The position numbers and the translations under genes are program-made. The notes under the pieces were generated by a model. That model worked only from the letters and a program-made list of their open reading frames with translations. It searched no databases and was not told the origin of the DNA. This document shows, piece by piece, positions 8,014 to 16,379 of a stretch of 40,007 nt of DNA. Positions within the stretch are counted from its first letter, which is position 1. Each line of letters opens with the position of its first letter. The DNA comes from Chthoniobacterales bacterium. Lineage in GTDB: Bacteria; Verrucomicrobiota; Verrucomicrobiia; Chthoniobacterales; UBA10450. The stretch lies in contig JACDGM010000036.1 in NCBI GenBank assembly GCA_013815325.1, positions 1 to 40,007 of the forward strand, given 5' to 3'.

Positions 8014-9204
8014 TTACAGCGTGCGGCAGAAATCCTGAAACCGGTCGAGGCCCTTCTTGATCACGTCGATGCTCGTCGCGTAGCTCAAGCGGATCGTGCG
8101 ATCGTCGCCAAAAGCCGCGCCCGGAATGACGGCAACGTTGGCTTTGCTGAGCAAGCGGTCGGCGAAATTTTGCGAGGTCAAACCGAGCTGGCTGATGTTG
8201 ACCAGAATGTAAAAAGCGCCCTTCGGTTTGACCGCTGTGATGTTCGCGATCTTGGCGATGCGGTCGTACATGTAATTGCGCCGCATATCGAACTCGTCGT
8301 GCATGTCGGAGAGCGGCTGCTGGTCGCCTTTCAGCGCGGCGATCGCGCCTTTCTGCGCAAACGAGCACGGGTTCGAAGTGCTGTGGCTCTGAATGGAATC
8401 GACCGCCTTCGCGATCGCTTCCGGCGCGCCCATGTAGCCGAGCCGCCAACCGGTCATCGCATACGATTTGCTGAAGCCGCTGACGGTGATCGTGAGGTCA
8501 TACGCCTCCTTCGAAAGCGACGCGATGCTGACGTGTTTGGCACCGTCGTAGACCAGCTTCTCGTAGATCTCGTCGGACAAAATGTAGATGTCCTCTTCCG
8601 CCGCCACCTCGACGATCGCCTCCAATTCTTCTCTCGTATAAACCGCGCCGCTCGGATTGTTCGGGCTGTTCATGATGACCATTTTAGTCCGCGGGGTCAT
8701 GGCGTTTTCGAACTCTTTCGCGCTCATTTTCCAATGGTTGCGCTCGCTCGTTTGCACGATCACCGGCTCTGCCCCGGCGAGCCGGACCATATCGGGATAG
8801 CTTACCCAATAAGGGGAGGGGATGATGACTTCGTCGCCCGCTTCGCAGGTCGCGAGGATGGCGTTATAACAGGAATGCTTGGCCCCATCGCTTACAATCA
8901 CCTGGCTCGGCCGATACTCGAGGCCGTTGTCGGCCGCGAATTTATCGGCGATCGCCTGGCGCAATTCCGGCAGCCCGGAGCTCGGCGTGTATTTCGTGAA
9001 CCCAGCCTCGAGCGCGGCGATCGCGGCCTGCTTGATGTGCTCCGGCGTGTCGAAGTCGGGCTCGCCCGCGCCAAACCCGCAAATGTCAATTCCCTCGGCT
9101 TTCATCGCCTTGGCTTTGCTGTCGATCGAGAGGGTGAGCGAAGGAGTGAGTTGAGATGCGCGCGTCGAGATTTCCATGGCCAGGGTGTTCAAAGTGGTTT
9201 CCAA
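8014..9204 (-). CDS. aspC: Class I PLP aminotransferase (aspartate aminotransferase type)
   Basis: The 396-aa product is a fold-type I aminotransferase of the I-gamma/AspC-like group common outside enterobacteria. It carries GAGEPDFDTPEHI near residue 45, SDGAKH at 105, the Asn of NSPNNPSG (Asn183), Asp211 and Tyr214 in LSDEIYEKL, the PLP Lys246 in SGFSKSYAMTGWRLGY, and the Arg in IRLSYA. The expected reaction is aspartate + 2-oxoglutarate to oxaloacetate + glutamate; some relatives act on prephenate, which cannot be ruled out. An alternative start is Met10. The next gene upstream is the tandem NDK, 15 bp away on the same strand, suggesting cotranscription. The gene contains none of the dispersed octamers. 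Confidence 0.92.
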   Translation of the reverse strand: METTLNTLAMEISTRASQLTPSLTLSIDSKAKAMKAEGIDICGFGAGEPDFDTPEHIKQAAIAALEAGFTKYTPSSGLPELRQAIADKFAADNGLEYRPSQVIVSDGAKHSCYNAILATCEAGDEVIIPSPYWVSYPDMVRLAGAEPVIVQTSERNHWKMSAKEFENAMTPRTKMVIMNSPNNPSGAVYTREELEAIVEVAAEEDIYILSDEIYEKLVYDGAKHVSIASLSKEAYDLTITVSGFSKSYAMTGWRLGYMGAPEAIAKAVDSIQSHSTSNPCSFAQKGAIAALKGDQQPLSDMHDEFDMRRNYMYDRIAKIANITAVKPKGAFYILVNISQLGLTSQNFADRLLSKANVAVIPGAAFGDDRTIRLSYATSIDVIKKGLDRFQDFCRTL

Positions 9205-9219
9205 AAAAGGGAGCGCAAG

Positions 9220-10296
9220 CTAGGAGCGCGCGTAGAAGTTTTCAATCAAAGGTTTTAGGTTGTTCTCGCGCACTTGCACGATTTCCATCTCGCGTTTGGC
9301 GTTCTCCGCGGAGTCGGAAGCGTGCGCGGCGTTGACCATGATCGTCTGCCCAAATTCCTTGCGGATCGAACCCGGAGGCGCCTTGCTCGGATCGGTCGGC
9401 CCGAGCACTTCGCGGATTTTTCGCACGGCGTCGATGCCTTGATAAACGAGCGCGATGCACTTCTCGGTGCCGGCCTCGGCGCGCTCTGCCGCGCTCATCG
9501 CGCTGGGCCGTCCACCGGACATAAACTCGATGATGTCTTCCCACGCTCCGCGCCCTTTGTCGGGGCCAAGTTTATCTCTCAGAACGTCGAGCACCGGTCC
9601 GTAGAATTCCTCCGCCTGCGCCACGCTCATGCGATGAACTTTGAAACCGATGATGTAGAGGCCGCTGCGGGAGAAAACCTCGATCACTCCGCCCGGTCGT
9701 GAGTTGGGAAATTTGAAGTTGTCCGGTTTGATCAGAACAAGTGTCTTCTCCACCATCGCGCCCTCCGGAAAATCGATCACGTCGTCGATGATGCCGCCAT
9801 CGCTGTCAGAAAATTCCGCCCACAACTTCAGGTCCCGCTCGATCGCGTCGGCATCGAAAGCCGCGAGCACGCCCGGCTCGAAATAGGTCACCTTGCCGGC
9901 GCCGTCAGCGATATAATCGCCAAACGTATCGCGAATCGTTTCACCGCTCGTCCGCTCATGCACGATGTGCCCGACCGCTTCCTGGGTTTTGCGGATCGCG
10001 TTCTCGCCGCGGAACACCAGCAGCATGACCCGCGCGCGCTGGCCATTTACGGTGCCTGTGAAATTTTTCAGAACATAGTCGCGAATCAATTCCTGGGTGG
10101 CGCGATGGCGCTGGTCAGTCTCGGTCACGATCGTCGTGGCGTAGCGCCTAACGAGTTCGCTACCGGGAGCAAACATCCGGCCGCGGATCAGATCGAGGCC
10201 GGTGCGGGAGATGAGGCGGGAGATGATGCCGCCGGTGCGCGATTTGCGCATCGAGTAAGGGGTAACGATGACATAGGAAAGTTCTTCAGCCTGCAT
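9220..10296 (-). CDS. ndk: Tandem-domain nucleoside diphosphate kinase
   Basis: The 358-aa product is more than twice the length of a normal NDK (about 140 aa). The C-terminal half from about residue 181 is a recognisable NDK: EKTLVLIKPDNF, GFKVHRMSVAQAEEFYG, IEFMSGG, IREVLGPTDPSKAPPGSIRKEFG and the phosphohistidine loop NAAHASDS (His325). The first 170 residues look like a second NDK fold (YVIVTPYSMRKSRTGGIISRL, LVFRGENAIRKTQEAVGH, ETIRDTFGDYI), but the IKP lysine is replaced and the active-site His segment reads VTYFEPGVLA, so this half is probably inactive. NDK transfers the gamma phosphate of ATP to NDPs. The N-half could serve regulation or oligomer contacts. Confidence 0.88.
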   Translation of the reverse strand: MQAEELSYVIVTPYSMRKSRTGGIISRLISRTGLDLIRGRMFAPGSELVRRYATTIVTETDQRHRATQELIRDYVLKNFTGTVNGQRARVMLLVFRGENAIRKTQEAVGHIVHERTSGETIRDTFGDYIADGAGKVTYFEPGVLAAFDADAIERDLKLWAEFSDSDGGIIDDVIDFPEGAMVEKTLVLIKPDNFKFPNSRPGGVIEVFSRSGLYIIGFKVHRMSVAQAEEFYGPVLDVLRDKLGPDKGRGAWEDIIEFMSGGRPSAMSAAERAEAGTEKCIALVYQGIDAVRKIREVLGPTDPSKAPPGSIRKEFGQTIMVNAAHASDSAENAKREMEIVQVRENNLKPLIENFYARS

Positions 10297-10496
10297 AGAA
10301 GATCCTTGAGCGGCTGAACGGATTAGGCCGCGGTGGTGCAGACAATCGAAGTCGCTCGGACGAACGGAAGGTAGCTGCGGCTAACGAGCCTTCAACTAGG
10401 TTTTCGCAGGCTGCGCTGGCCGCTCCCTCCTCGGCGGCCGCCTGTAAGCGCTTTGCTCTGCGGAGCGCGAGTCTGCGGGTATTTTGCCTAACGACG
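10297..10496. other. 200-bp intergenic stretch between ndk and prmA
   Basis: No ORF is convincing here. It holds a GC-rich palindrome-rich segment around 10400-10460 (GGCGGCCGCC), one near-match and one exact dispersed octamer, and the hairpin listed at 10475-10507. It probably contains the ndk promoter and the prmA terminator. Confidence 0.5.
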
Positions 10497-10507
10497 TCAA
10501 TACCCGC
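10475..10507 (-). terminator. Hairpin at prmA 3' end with the octamer in its loop
   Basis: GCGGGTATT (10475-10483) pairs with AATACCCGC (10499-10507). The loop holds the octamer at 10487-10494. The stem overlaps the prmA stop codon at 10497-10499. No long U-tract follows, so termination is possible but unproven. Confidence 0.45.
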
Positions 10508-11336
10508 GCCGCCCAGATCGGCGGCGTCTACAGAAGCGCAGCGCGACCCATTTCCCGCGACGCCGTTGTTTTTCCATCCGGAAACCGAACCGGCGGAAAG
10601 CGCGCACGACGGCGGGAGCCTGCTCGCGCAAAATGCCGGAAATGATCAGCACGCCGTGAGCGCGAAGTGCGCGGTGAAAGCTGGGAGCCGCGGTGATCAA
10701 CAACTCACTGAAAAGATTCGCGGTGATGACGTCGAAACGATGCGGCGGTTCCCAGCGCAGGAAGTCGCGGGTAAGGAACTTCGCGCCGCTAATTCTGTTC
10801 AGCCGCGCATTGGCCTTCGCGTGCGCGACGGCGCGTGGATCGTTGTCGAGTCCGAGGACTTCGCCCGCGCCGAAACGCCATGCGGCGAGCGCAAGAATTC
10901 CCGTTCCGCTGCCGGCGTCGAGCAGGCGCCAGCCAGGCGCAAGCTTGCGCGTCGTCGCTTCGAGCAAACGCAAACACATCGCGGTAGTCGCATGTTCGCC
11001 GGTGCCAAATGCGCCGGCCGCTGGAATAATAAGTTGTGGTTGTTCGCCAGGCTCACCTTCCGTCACAACAATCAGCCGCCGCCCAATACGAAGCGGCGGG
11101 CGTACTTCCGCTTGCAGATATTCCTTCCGCCAGTCACGCGTCAGTTGCTCCGCCGCTCCTCCGAAACACCGGATCAAATCCGTAACTTCGGCTTTTGTGC
11201 GGCAAGTAACCTGCACCCGACGACGCGCTCGGCCAGGGCGCTCGATCACCGCTACATTACCAGGCAACGCCTCCTCGAGCGTCATCTCATGCGCGGCCAG
11301 CCATGCCGCGGACGCGTCATATTTCCAGAGATACAT
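10497..11336 (-). CDS. prmA: Ribosomal protein L11 methyltransferase PrmA
   Basis: PrmA trimethylates ribosomal protein L11 using SAM. Visible family features are the GAFGTGEHATTAMCL segment, the SAM motif LLDAGSGTGILALAA, the acidic residue in GLDNDPRAVAHAKANA, and DVITANLFSELL in place of the common NPxY-type motif IV. The N-terminal 80 residues fit the small substrate-binding domain. The reading frame stays open up to 11585, but that would overlap the divergent aroF start. I prefer the ATG at 11336 (MYLWKYD, 279 aa); 11360 and 11399 are alternatives. The arginine-rich C-terminus is unusual. Transcription is divergent from aroF across a roughly 90-bp shared promoter gap. Confidence 0.87.
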   Translation of the reverse strand: MYLWKYDASAAWLAAHEMTLEEALPGNVAVIERPGRARRRVQVTCRTKAEVTDLIRCFGGAAEQLTRDWRKEYLQAEVRPPLRIGRRLIVVTEGEPGEQPQLIIPAAGAFGTGEHATTAMCLRLLEATTRKLAPGWRLLDAGSGTGILALAAWRFGAGEVLGLDNDPRAVAHAKANARLNRISGAKFLTRDFLRWEPPHRFDVITANLFSELLITAAPSFHRALRAHGVLIISGILREQAPAVVRAFRRFGFRMEKQRRRGKWVALRFCRRRRSGRRGY

Positions 11337-11429
11337 CCGCTGCCGATGCCGATAACACATCCGCGCGCGCGGCGCGATGCCGGTTGCCAATCGCGTCATC
11401 GTGTGAAATCGGTGCAGTCCCAGAACGCC

Positions 11430-12437
11430 ATGCTCATCGTCATGAACGCAAATGCCTCGACTGCCGAGGTCGACGAGGTCGTGAGGGTGATCGACGCGCT
11501 CGGCTTGCGCGCTCATCCGATGCCCGGCGCGACCCGCACGGCGATCGGTATCACCGGCAATCGGGGTGAAGTTGACCTCCGCCATTTCGAAAATCTTCCC
11601 GGCGTGGCGGAGGCGATTCGCGTGAGCAAGCCATACAAATTAATCAGCCTCGATCTCCGGCCCGACCGCACCGTCGTCGATCTCGGGGATGGCGCGCGGA
11701 TTGGCGACGGCTCGCTCGCGCTCATCGCCGGGCCTTGTGCGGTCGAGACGCGGGAGCAGGTTTTCGCCGCCGCTGCGGCGGTGCATGAATCGGGCGCGCG
11801 CTTTTTCCGCGGCGGCGCCTTCAAGCCGCGCACTTCGCCTTACGCTTTCGCGGGTCTGGGTGAAGAGGGTTTGAAACTCCTGACGGAACTACGCGCGGAG
11901 TTCGGTCTCAAGATCGTCAGCGAAGCGCTTGATGAACCAGGCGTCGATCTCCTGGAGAAGTACGCCGACATGATCCAGATCGGCGCGCGCAACATGCAAA
12001 ATTACACGCTCCTGCGGCGCGCCGGCCGCTCGCACTTGCCAGTGCTGCTGAAGCGCGGGATGGCGGCGACGCTCGAGGAGTGGCTCCTCGCCGCGGAGTA
12101 CATCATGGCGGAGGGAAATTATCGGATCGTCCTCTGCGAACGCGGCGTGCGGACCTTCGCCCAGCACACCCGCAACACCCTCGATCTCGCGGTCGTGCCG
12201 GCGATCCGCCGCATCTCGCATCTGCCGATCGTGATCGATGCCTCACATGGGACTGGCCATAGTTATATGGTGGGACCGCTCGCCCGCGCCGGCGTCGCGG
12301 TCGGCGCCGATGGGCTTATGATCGAAGTTCACGCCAAACCCGAGGAAGCGCTGTCCGACGGCGCGCAATCGCTCACGATCGCGGAATACGCGCAACTGGT
12401 CGAGGAAGTGCGGGCGATCCACGACGTCGTAGCCTAA
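11430..12437 (+). CDS. aroF: 3-deoxy-7-phosphoheptulonate synthase (DAHP synthase, type I-beta)
   Basis: This enzyme condenses PEP and erythrose 4-phosphate to open the shikimate pathway. Residues 1-70 form a ferredoxin-like N-terminal domain (MLIVMNANASTAEVDEVVR) as in Thermotoga DAHPS, where it mediates allosteric inhibition by aromatic amino acids. The barrel carries IAGPCAVETREQ, RGGAFKPRTSPYAFAGLGE, DMIQIGARNMQN, LLKRGMAAT, LCERGVRTF and IVIDASHGTGHS. The frame is open far upstream, to 10566, but that region is antisense to prmA. The ATG at 11430 begins exactly at the conserved N-terminus, giving 335 aa. The TAA stop lies in a copy of the dispersed octamer (12433-12440). Confidence 0.93.
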   Translation: MLIVMNANASTAEVDEVVRVIDALGLRAHPMPGATRTAIGITGNRGEVDLRHFENLPGVAEAIRVSKPYKLISLDLRPDRTVVDLGDGARIGDGSLALIAGPCAVETREQVFAAAAAVHESGARFFRGGAFKPRTSPYAFAGLGEEGLKLLTELRAEFGLKIVSEALDEPGVDLLEKYADMIQIGARNMQNYTLLRRAGRSHLPVLLKRGMAATLEEWLLAAEYIMAEGNYRIVLCERGVRTFAQHTRNTLDLAVVPAIRRISHLPIVIDASHGTGHSYMVGPLARAGVAVGADGLMIEVHAKPEEALSDGAQSLTIAEYAQLVEEVRAIHDVVA

Positions 12438-12511
12438 CGAGTATGGGAAGAGACGTACTTCCGAAGCGGTTGGCCTATCTCGCTGGAGCGTGAGCGAGAG
12501 GGCGAACTTTT

Positions 12512-12528
12512 GCGGCTGACACAGCCGC
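12512..12528 (+). terminator. Hairpin after aroF
   Basis: GCGGCTG, a three-base loop and CAGCCGC form a 7-bp GC-rich stem about 75 bp after the aroF stop. No U-run of note follows, so factor-independent termination is only possible. Confidence 0.4.
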
Positions 12529-12589
12529 CTCTACACTCTTGTGCGGTCGATTTGACGCACCGCTTCCCCTCCCTTAATTACCCTCCCTC

Positions 12590-12663
12590 GCGCCCGTAGC
12601 TCAACTGGATAGAGCATCTGACTACGGATCAGAAGGTTTGAAGTTCGAATCTTCACGGGCGCA
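12590..12663 (+). tRNA. tRNA-Arg (anticodon ACG)
   Basis: A 74-nt cloverleaf can be drawn. The acceptor GCGCCCG pairs with CGGGCGC and is followed by discriminator A. The D-arm is GCTC...GAGC. The anticodon stem TCTGA/TCAGA encloses the loop CTACGGA with anticodon ACG, and the T-arm contains GTTCGAATC. The CCA end is not encoded. ACG is normally edited to ICG to read CGU, CGC and CGA. It stands alone between aroF and a small membrane-protein gene. Confidence 0.96.
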
Positions 12664-12719
12664 CTTACCGCACTCATCCTCTGGTTGCGTATCGCGTCGT
12701 GCTGGGAGAAATTTCCCGC

Positions 12720-12923
12720 ATGGCAGGACAAGGATCAACCGGCAACGTCGTCGCAGCGCTCTGCAGTTTCTTCATTCCCGGGCTCGGACAATTGCTCCAG
12801 GGCCGGCTTCTCATGGCGATTATCCAATTCTGTCTCGCCGGCATTCTTTGGATCTTCCTCCTCGGGTGGCTCATCCATCTCTGGTCGATCGTCGACGCCG
12901 CGGTTTGGAAAGGCCGCGCCTAA
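12720..12923 (+). CDS. Small two-helix membrane protein (TM2-like)
   Basis: A short protein of 67 aa from the ATG at 12720 (74 aa from 12699). It has two hydrophobic segments, VVAALCSFFIPGLGQLLQG and LLMAIIQFCLAGILWIFLLG, and ends with HLWSIVDAAVWKGRA. The glycine-rich PGLGQ turn and the C-terminal WSIVDA resemble small TM2-like and DUF-type bacterial inner-membrane proteins. Function is not known. Its TAA stop is part of an octamer at 12919-12926. It follows tRNA-Arg directly with no clear promoter seen. Confidence 0.75.
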   Translation: MAGQGSTGNVVAALCSFFIPGLGQLLQGRLLMAIIQFCLAGILWIFLLGWLIHLWSIVDAAVWKGRA

Positions 12924-12986
12924 CGAATTGTAGAGGCGGCCGTGTGGGGTAAGGCCTCCGGGCGACAAGCCCCCGGCTATACCTGC

Positions 12987-13790
12987 TCAGGGACTCAGTC
13001 CTTTGAGCAACACCTTCCAACGCTTCCAGGCGTCGTCGCGCGCCTGGCGGTTTGCCGGCTTGGCGTCGGGCGCCTCGCCCGCGCGCATGAAACCGTGGCC
13101 CGCCCCGGCGTAGGTGACTGGCTCGAAGGTTTTGCCTAACGATCTCATGATTTCGGCAGTCGGCGGGACGGTCGCGCCGATGCGTGCGTCCTCCTCGGCG
13201 TAGAAGCCGTAGACCGGGCATGTGATGTTCGCGGCTTCGGCTTTTTCCGTCGGCCCGGTGCCGTAGAAAACATAGGAGGCTTTAAGATGGGGATTGTGAT
13301 TGGCGTACTGGAAGGAGCGGCCGCCCCCCCAGCAAAATCCGGTCACGGCGAGCGTCCCATCGCAGGCCGGCAACTTCGCCACGTAATCCGCCGCGGCGTC
13401 GAGATCAGCCATCACTTGCGGCGTTTGCAACGCGGAGACCGCTTTGACGGCCGCGTCCTGATCGGGATAACTCTGCGTGTCTTTGCCGGGCTCCGTCAGC
13501 AGATCCGGCACGATCGCGATGCAACCGGCGGCGGCGATCTCATCCGCCATTTCGCGCGCCCAATCCGTGAGGCCGAAAATCTCGTGGACCACGAGGACGG
13601 CCGCCGTCTTCGATTTCGCTTCGGGATAAACGATGAAGGCTTTAACGCTACGGTTGTCATGCTTCAGCTCGACCCATTCGCTGTGCCGCGGCGATTTGTT
13701 GAGCCGCTCTTTCGCCCAATCCTGGGCGGGCAGCGTTCCGACGCCTAACGCCGAGGCAAAAAACAGAACGGCAAGAACACGAAGTTTCAT
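12987..13790 (-). CDS. Exported dienelactone hydrolase family protein
   Basis: The 267-aa alpha/beta hydrolase has an N-terminal signal peptide (MKLRVLAVLFFASALGVGTLPAQ), so it is predicted to be exported. The dienelactone hydrolase catalytic set is present: Cys153 in GFCWGG, Glu70 in VHEIFG, Asp201 in EEDARIG and His232 in GAGHGFMR. DLH enzymes open lactones in chlorocatechol degradation, but exported homologues are common and usually of unknown substrate. There are no catechol-pathway genes nearby. One dispersed octamer codes SLG near the C-terminus. Confidence 0.9.
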   Translation of the reverse strand: MKLRVLAVLFFASALGVGTLPAQDWAKERLNKSPRHSEWVELKHDNRSVKAFIVYPEAKSKTAAVLVVHEIFGLTDWAREMADEIAAAGCIAIVPDLLTEPGKDTQSYPDQDAAVKAVSALQTPQVMADLDAAADYVAKLPACDGTLAVTGFCWGGGRSFQYANHNPHLKASYVFYGTGPTEKAEAANITCPVYGFYAEEDARIGATVPPTAEIMRSLGKTFEPVTYAGAGHGFMRAGEAPDAKPANRQARDDAWKRWKVLLKGLSP

Positions 13791-13987
13791 GGTTTACAAA
13801 ACGGCGCTTCTCAATCGCAGGCAACTCTCAGCGTCCAAATAACGTCTCATAATGGCGATCAATCGCTTTGGAAAAGGCCCGCCGGATCGCACCTCCTTTG
13901 AGTCGCCGATGCAGGCGCAGAAATCCGTAACAGCATTGTTACCAAATTATACTCGCAAGGGAGGCGCCTTCGCCAAAGCTTCAGACC

Positions 13988-15310
13988 ATGAAAACCTATC
14001 ACACCCAACCAAGCAAACGCGAAGGAAGGTCTCTTGCCGCCATCGCCATCATGGTCGGCTCACTCCTGGCGCCTCACGGGGCACAAGCCGCTGCCGGCCG
14101 TCTGGATGCCAGCTTTGGCAATGGCGGGGTCGCGATCACCGACTTCGCGCAAACCGATGATTATGCTTCTGCCGTTGAGGTGCAACCGGATGGGACGATT
14201 ATCGTTGCCGGCTCCAGCGGGATTTATCCCGACTTCCACTCTGCTTTGGTGCGCTACACGAGGAATGGTGGACTCGACTCCGCCTTCGGTAACGGCGGCA
14301 AAGTCGTGGCTCAGTTTGATTCCAATGGGGACGACTTGAGCGCGATCGTTCTGCAGTCGGATGGCAAAATCGTAGCAGCGGGTTCCATCCATGGGACGGC
14401 TTTTCTCGTCGCCCGTTTCAATGCCGACGGCAGTCTCGACCAAGCCTTCGGTAGTAATGGCAGCGTGGAGACTAAATTTGGCGATCCCAGTGCGGGAGCC
14501 GCCGATGTGGTCTTGCAAACGGATGGTAAAATTATTGCCGTCGGGGTAAGCGGCGCGGGATCTTTAAGTGAACTCAATGACTTTGCCTTAGCGCGTTACA
14601 ACTCTGATGGGAGTCTTGACCAAACCTTTGGCTCCGGCGGCAAGGTCATCACCCATTTCCCTGGCGTCTTCAATACTGGCTCCACTGCGACTTCTGCCAT
14701 GTTCCAATCTGATGGCAAGCTCGTCGTCGGTGGCTTTTACAAGAACGAAGGCACGCCGCATCAATTTGCTCTTGCACGCTATAATTCAAACGGCAGCCTT
14801 GATTTCAATTTTGGCCGTGCCGGTAAAGTGATGACTCCGGTCGGCACGGGCGACGCCTTTTCCTTCGCGATCGCGCTTCAAAGTAATGGGAGAATTGTTC
14901 TGGCGGGTTATTCCGACACCACTCAAGGACATGACTTCTCGCTCGCCGGTTACGCTTCGAACGGCACGCTCGACACAACTTTCGGTAACGGAGGTATCAT
15001 GGCGACCGATTTCGCCGGCGGCAGCGATGACATCGCTTACGCCATGACCATGCAACGCGACGGCAAACTGGTTGTCGCCGGCCGTACTGGACCATATCCC
15101 GAATTTGATTTCGCGGGCGCGCGCTACAGTAGCGATGGCCAGCTTGACCAAAATTTCGGAACCGGTGGCAAAGTGACGACCAGCTTTAGCAGCAGTGATG
15201 ATGCCTATGCCGTCGCGTTCCAGCCGAACGGCAAGATTATTCTCGCAGGCATATCCTTCGCTAACGGCGCGAACTTCGATTTTGCCGTGGCGCGCTATCT
15301 CGGTCGCTAG
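13988..15310 (+). CDS. Secreted delta-60 repeat protein
   Basis: After a long signal peptide (cleavage probably after GAQA, near residue 35), the 440-aa protein consists of seven repeats of about 55-60 residues. Each opens with LDxxFGxGGKV-type sequence and later has QxDGKIVVAG and a DFALARYNxDGS segment: LDASFGNGG, LDSAFGNGG, LDQAFGSNG, LDQTFGSGG, LDFNFGRAG, LDTTFGNGG, LDQNFGTGG. This is the delta-60 repeat, predicted to form beta-propeller-like extracellular structures. Function is unknown. The gene appears less GC-rich than its neighbours and has no exact octamer from 13143 to 15376, consistent with, but not proving, a different history. Confidence 0.9.
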   Translation: MKTYHTQPSKREGRSLAAIAIMVGSLLAPHGAQAAAGRLDASFGNGGVAITDFAQTDDYASAVEVQPDGTIIVAGSSGIYPDFHSALVRYTRNGGLDSAFGNGGKVVAQFDSNGDDLSAIVLQSDGKIVAAGSIHGTAFLVARFNADGSLDQAFGSNGSVETKFGDPSAGAADVVLQTDGKIIAVGVSGAGSLSELNDFALARYNSDGSLDQTFGSGGKVITHFPGVFNTGSTATSAMFQSDGKLVVGGFYKNEGTPHQFALARYNSNGSLDFNFGRAGKVMTPVGTGDAFSFAIALQSNGRIVLAGYSDTTQGHDFSLAGYASNGTLDTTFGNGGIMATDFAGGSDDIAYAMTMQRDGKLVVAGRTGPYPEFDFAGARYSSDGQLDQNFGTGGKVTTSFSSSDDAYAVAFQPNGKIILAGISFANGANFDFAVARYLGR

Positions 15311-15379
15311 CTCCAGATTTCTTTGCCGCTTCCGCACGTCCTCGACGAGCAGCAGCTCGCCTCCGAAGATCGGCGTTCG

Positions 15380-16375
15380 TTAGGGCGTGGCGCGAAAGAG
15401 AATCTTGCCCGCCCGCTTCCCTTCCGCGGCGCGGGCCACCGCCTCGGAAAATTCGCCTAACGGATAGCTGCGCTCGATTTTTGTCTGGAGCAGACCACGG
15501 CGCGCGAGATCGAAGAGCCGCTCGAAGGTTTGGTCGCGCTCGGCCGCGGTCGCCAGCTCGTACCATTTGTTCACCCAGAAGCCGGTAAAACGGAGATTCT
15601 TGAAGATCAGCAACCCGTTAGGCAAGGTGAGCGGCTTCAGGCTCATCGCCCCGTAAGTCACGATGGTTGCTTCCGGCGCGACTATCTTGGCAAGGCGCAG
15701 CGCGCTCTCGCCGCCGACCGCATTCAAGCCGAGCCGGATTAGCGCACGCTCCGTCGCCTCCGCGGCGGCCTCACGCAGATCGTCACCGTCGAGGAGGACA
15801 ACGTCGCCGCCTTCCGCGCGCAGCTCTTCGATCAGCTCTGGCCGCCGAACGACGTTGACGGTGCGGTAACCGAGCTCGCGTGCGATCTGAATAACGGCGC
15901 GACCGGCGGCGGAGTTGGCGGCGTTTTGAATCACCCAGTCGCCCGGCTCCAGCCGGACGAAATCGTGCAGCATGCGCCATGCGGTGAGCGGGTTGATCTT
16001 CAACATCGCCGCCTGTTCCCCCGCGATCTCGTTAGGCGCGACGATCAGTTTGCCGGCTGCGATCACGGCTGCTTCGCGCCAGGTGCCGAGATCGTGGGGC
16101 AGAATGACCTGCGCCCCAGCGGCGACATTGCGCACCGCCGCGCCGACTTCCTCAACCACGCCCGCTCCTTCAAAACCAGGCGTTGCGGGCAGCTCGGGGC
16201 GGACCGGATATTTTCCCTCGATCGCGTTCAGATCAGCCGGATTGATCGGCGCAGCGAGCAACCTAACGAGTGCCTCATTTTCCCCAACGGGCCGAAGTTC
16301 CTCCGCTTCGAGATGCAAAACCTTCTCCGGTTTGCCGTGCGCCTGATAGACTATGGCTTTGATACTCCCGCTCAT
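15380..16375 (-). CDS. MDR family oxidoreductase, enoyl thioester reductase-like
   Basis: A medium-chain dehydrogenase/reductase without structural-zinc cysteines. Features are the N-terminal KAIVYQAHGKPEKVL, APINPADLNAIEGKYP (the MECR/Etr1 signature region), PGFEGAGVVEEVG, the cofactor-binding stretch VIQNAANSAAGRAVIQIARELG, and the NALGG-like segment LNAVGGESALRLAK. Mitochondrial-type 2-enoyl thioester reductases use NADPH to reduce enoyl-ACP or enoyl-CoA; this substrate class is inferred. The frame is open to 16483, but the conserved N-terminus begins at Met 16375 (331 aa). That start is only 4 bp from the divergent CDF gene's start. The stop TAA is supplied by the octamer at 15377-15384. 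Confidence 0.87.
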   Translation of the reverse strand: MSGSIKAIVYQAHGKPEKVLHLEAEELRPVGENEALVRLLAAPINPADLNAIEGKYPVRPELPATPGFEGAGVVEEVGAAVRNVAAGAQVILPHDLGTWREAAVIAAGKLIVAPNEIAGEQAAMLKINPLTAWRMLHDFVRLEPGDWVIQNAANSAAGRAVIQIARELGYRTVNVVRRPELIEELRAEGGDVVLLDGDDLREAAAEATERALIRLGLNAVGGESALRLAKIVAPEATIVTYGAMSLKPLTLPNGLLIFKNLRFTGFWVNKWYELATAAERDQTFERLFDLARRGLLQTKIERSYPLGEFSEAVARAAEGKRAGKILFRATP

Positions 16376-16379
16376 TTTT

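Noticed and set aside
10566..11429. N-terminal extension of the DAHP synthase frame
   Set aside because: The conserved protein starts at 11430; the 288 extra codons are antisense to prmA and of Arg-rich shadow composition.
12590..12663. tRNA as an integration (att) site
   Set aside because: No integrase, phage gene or duplicated tRNA 3' end was seen nearby.
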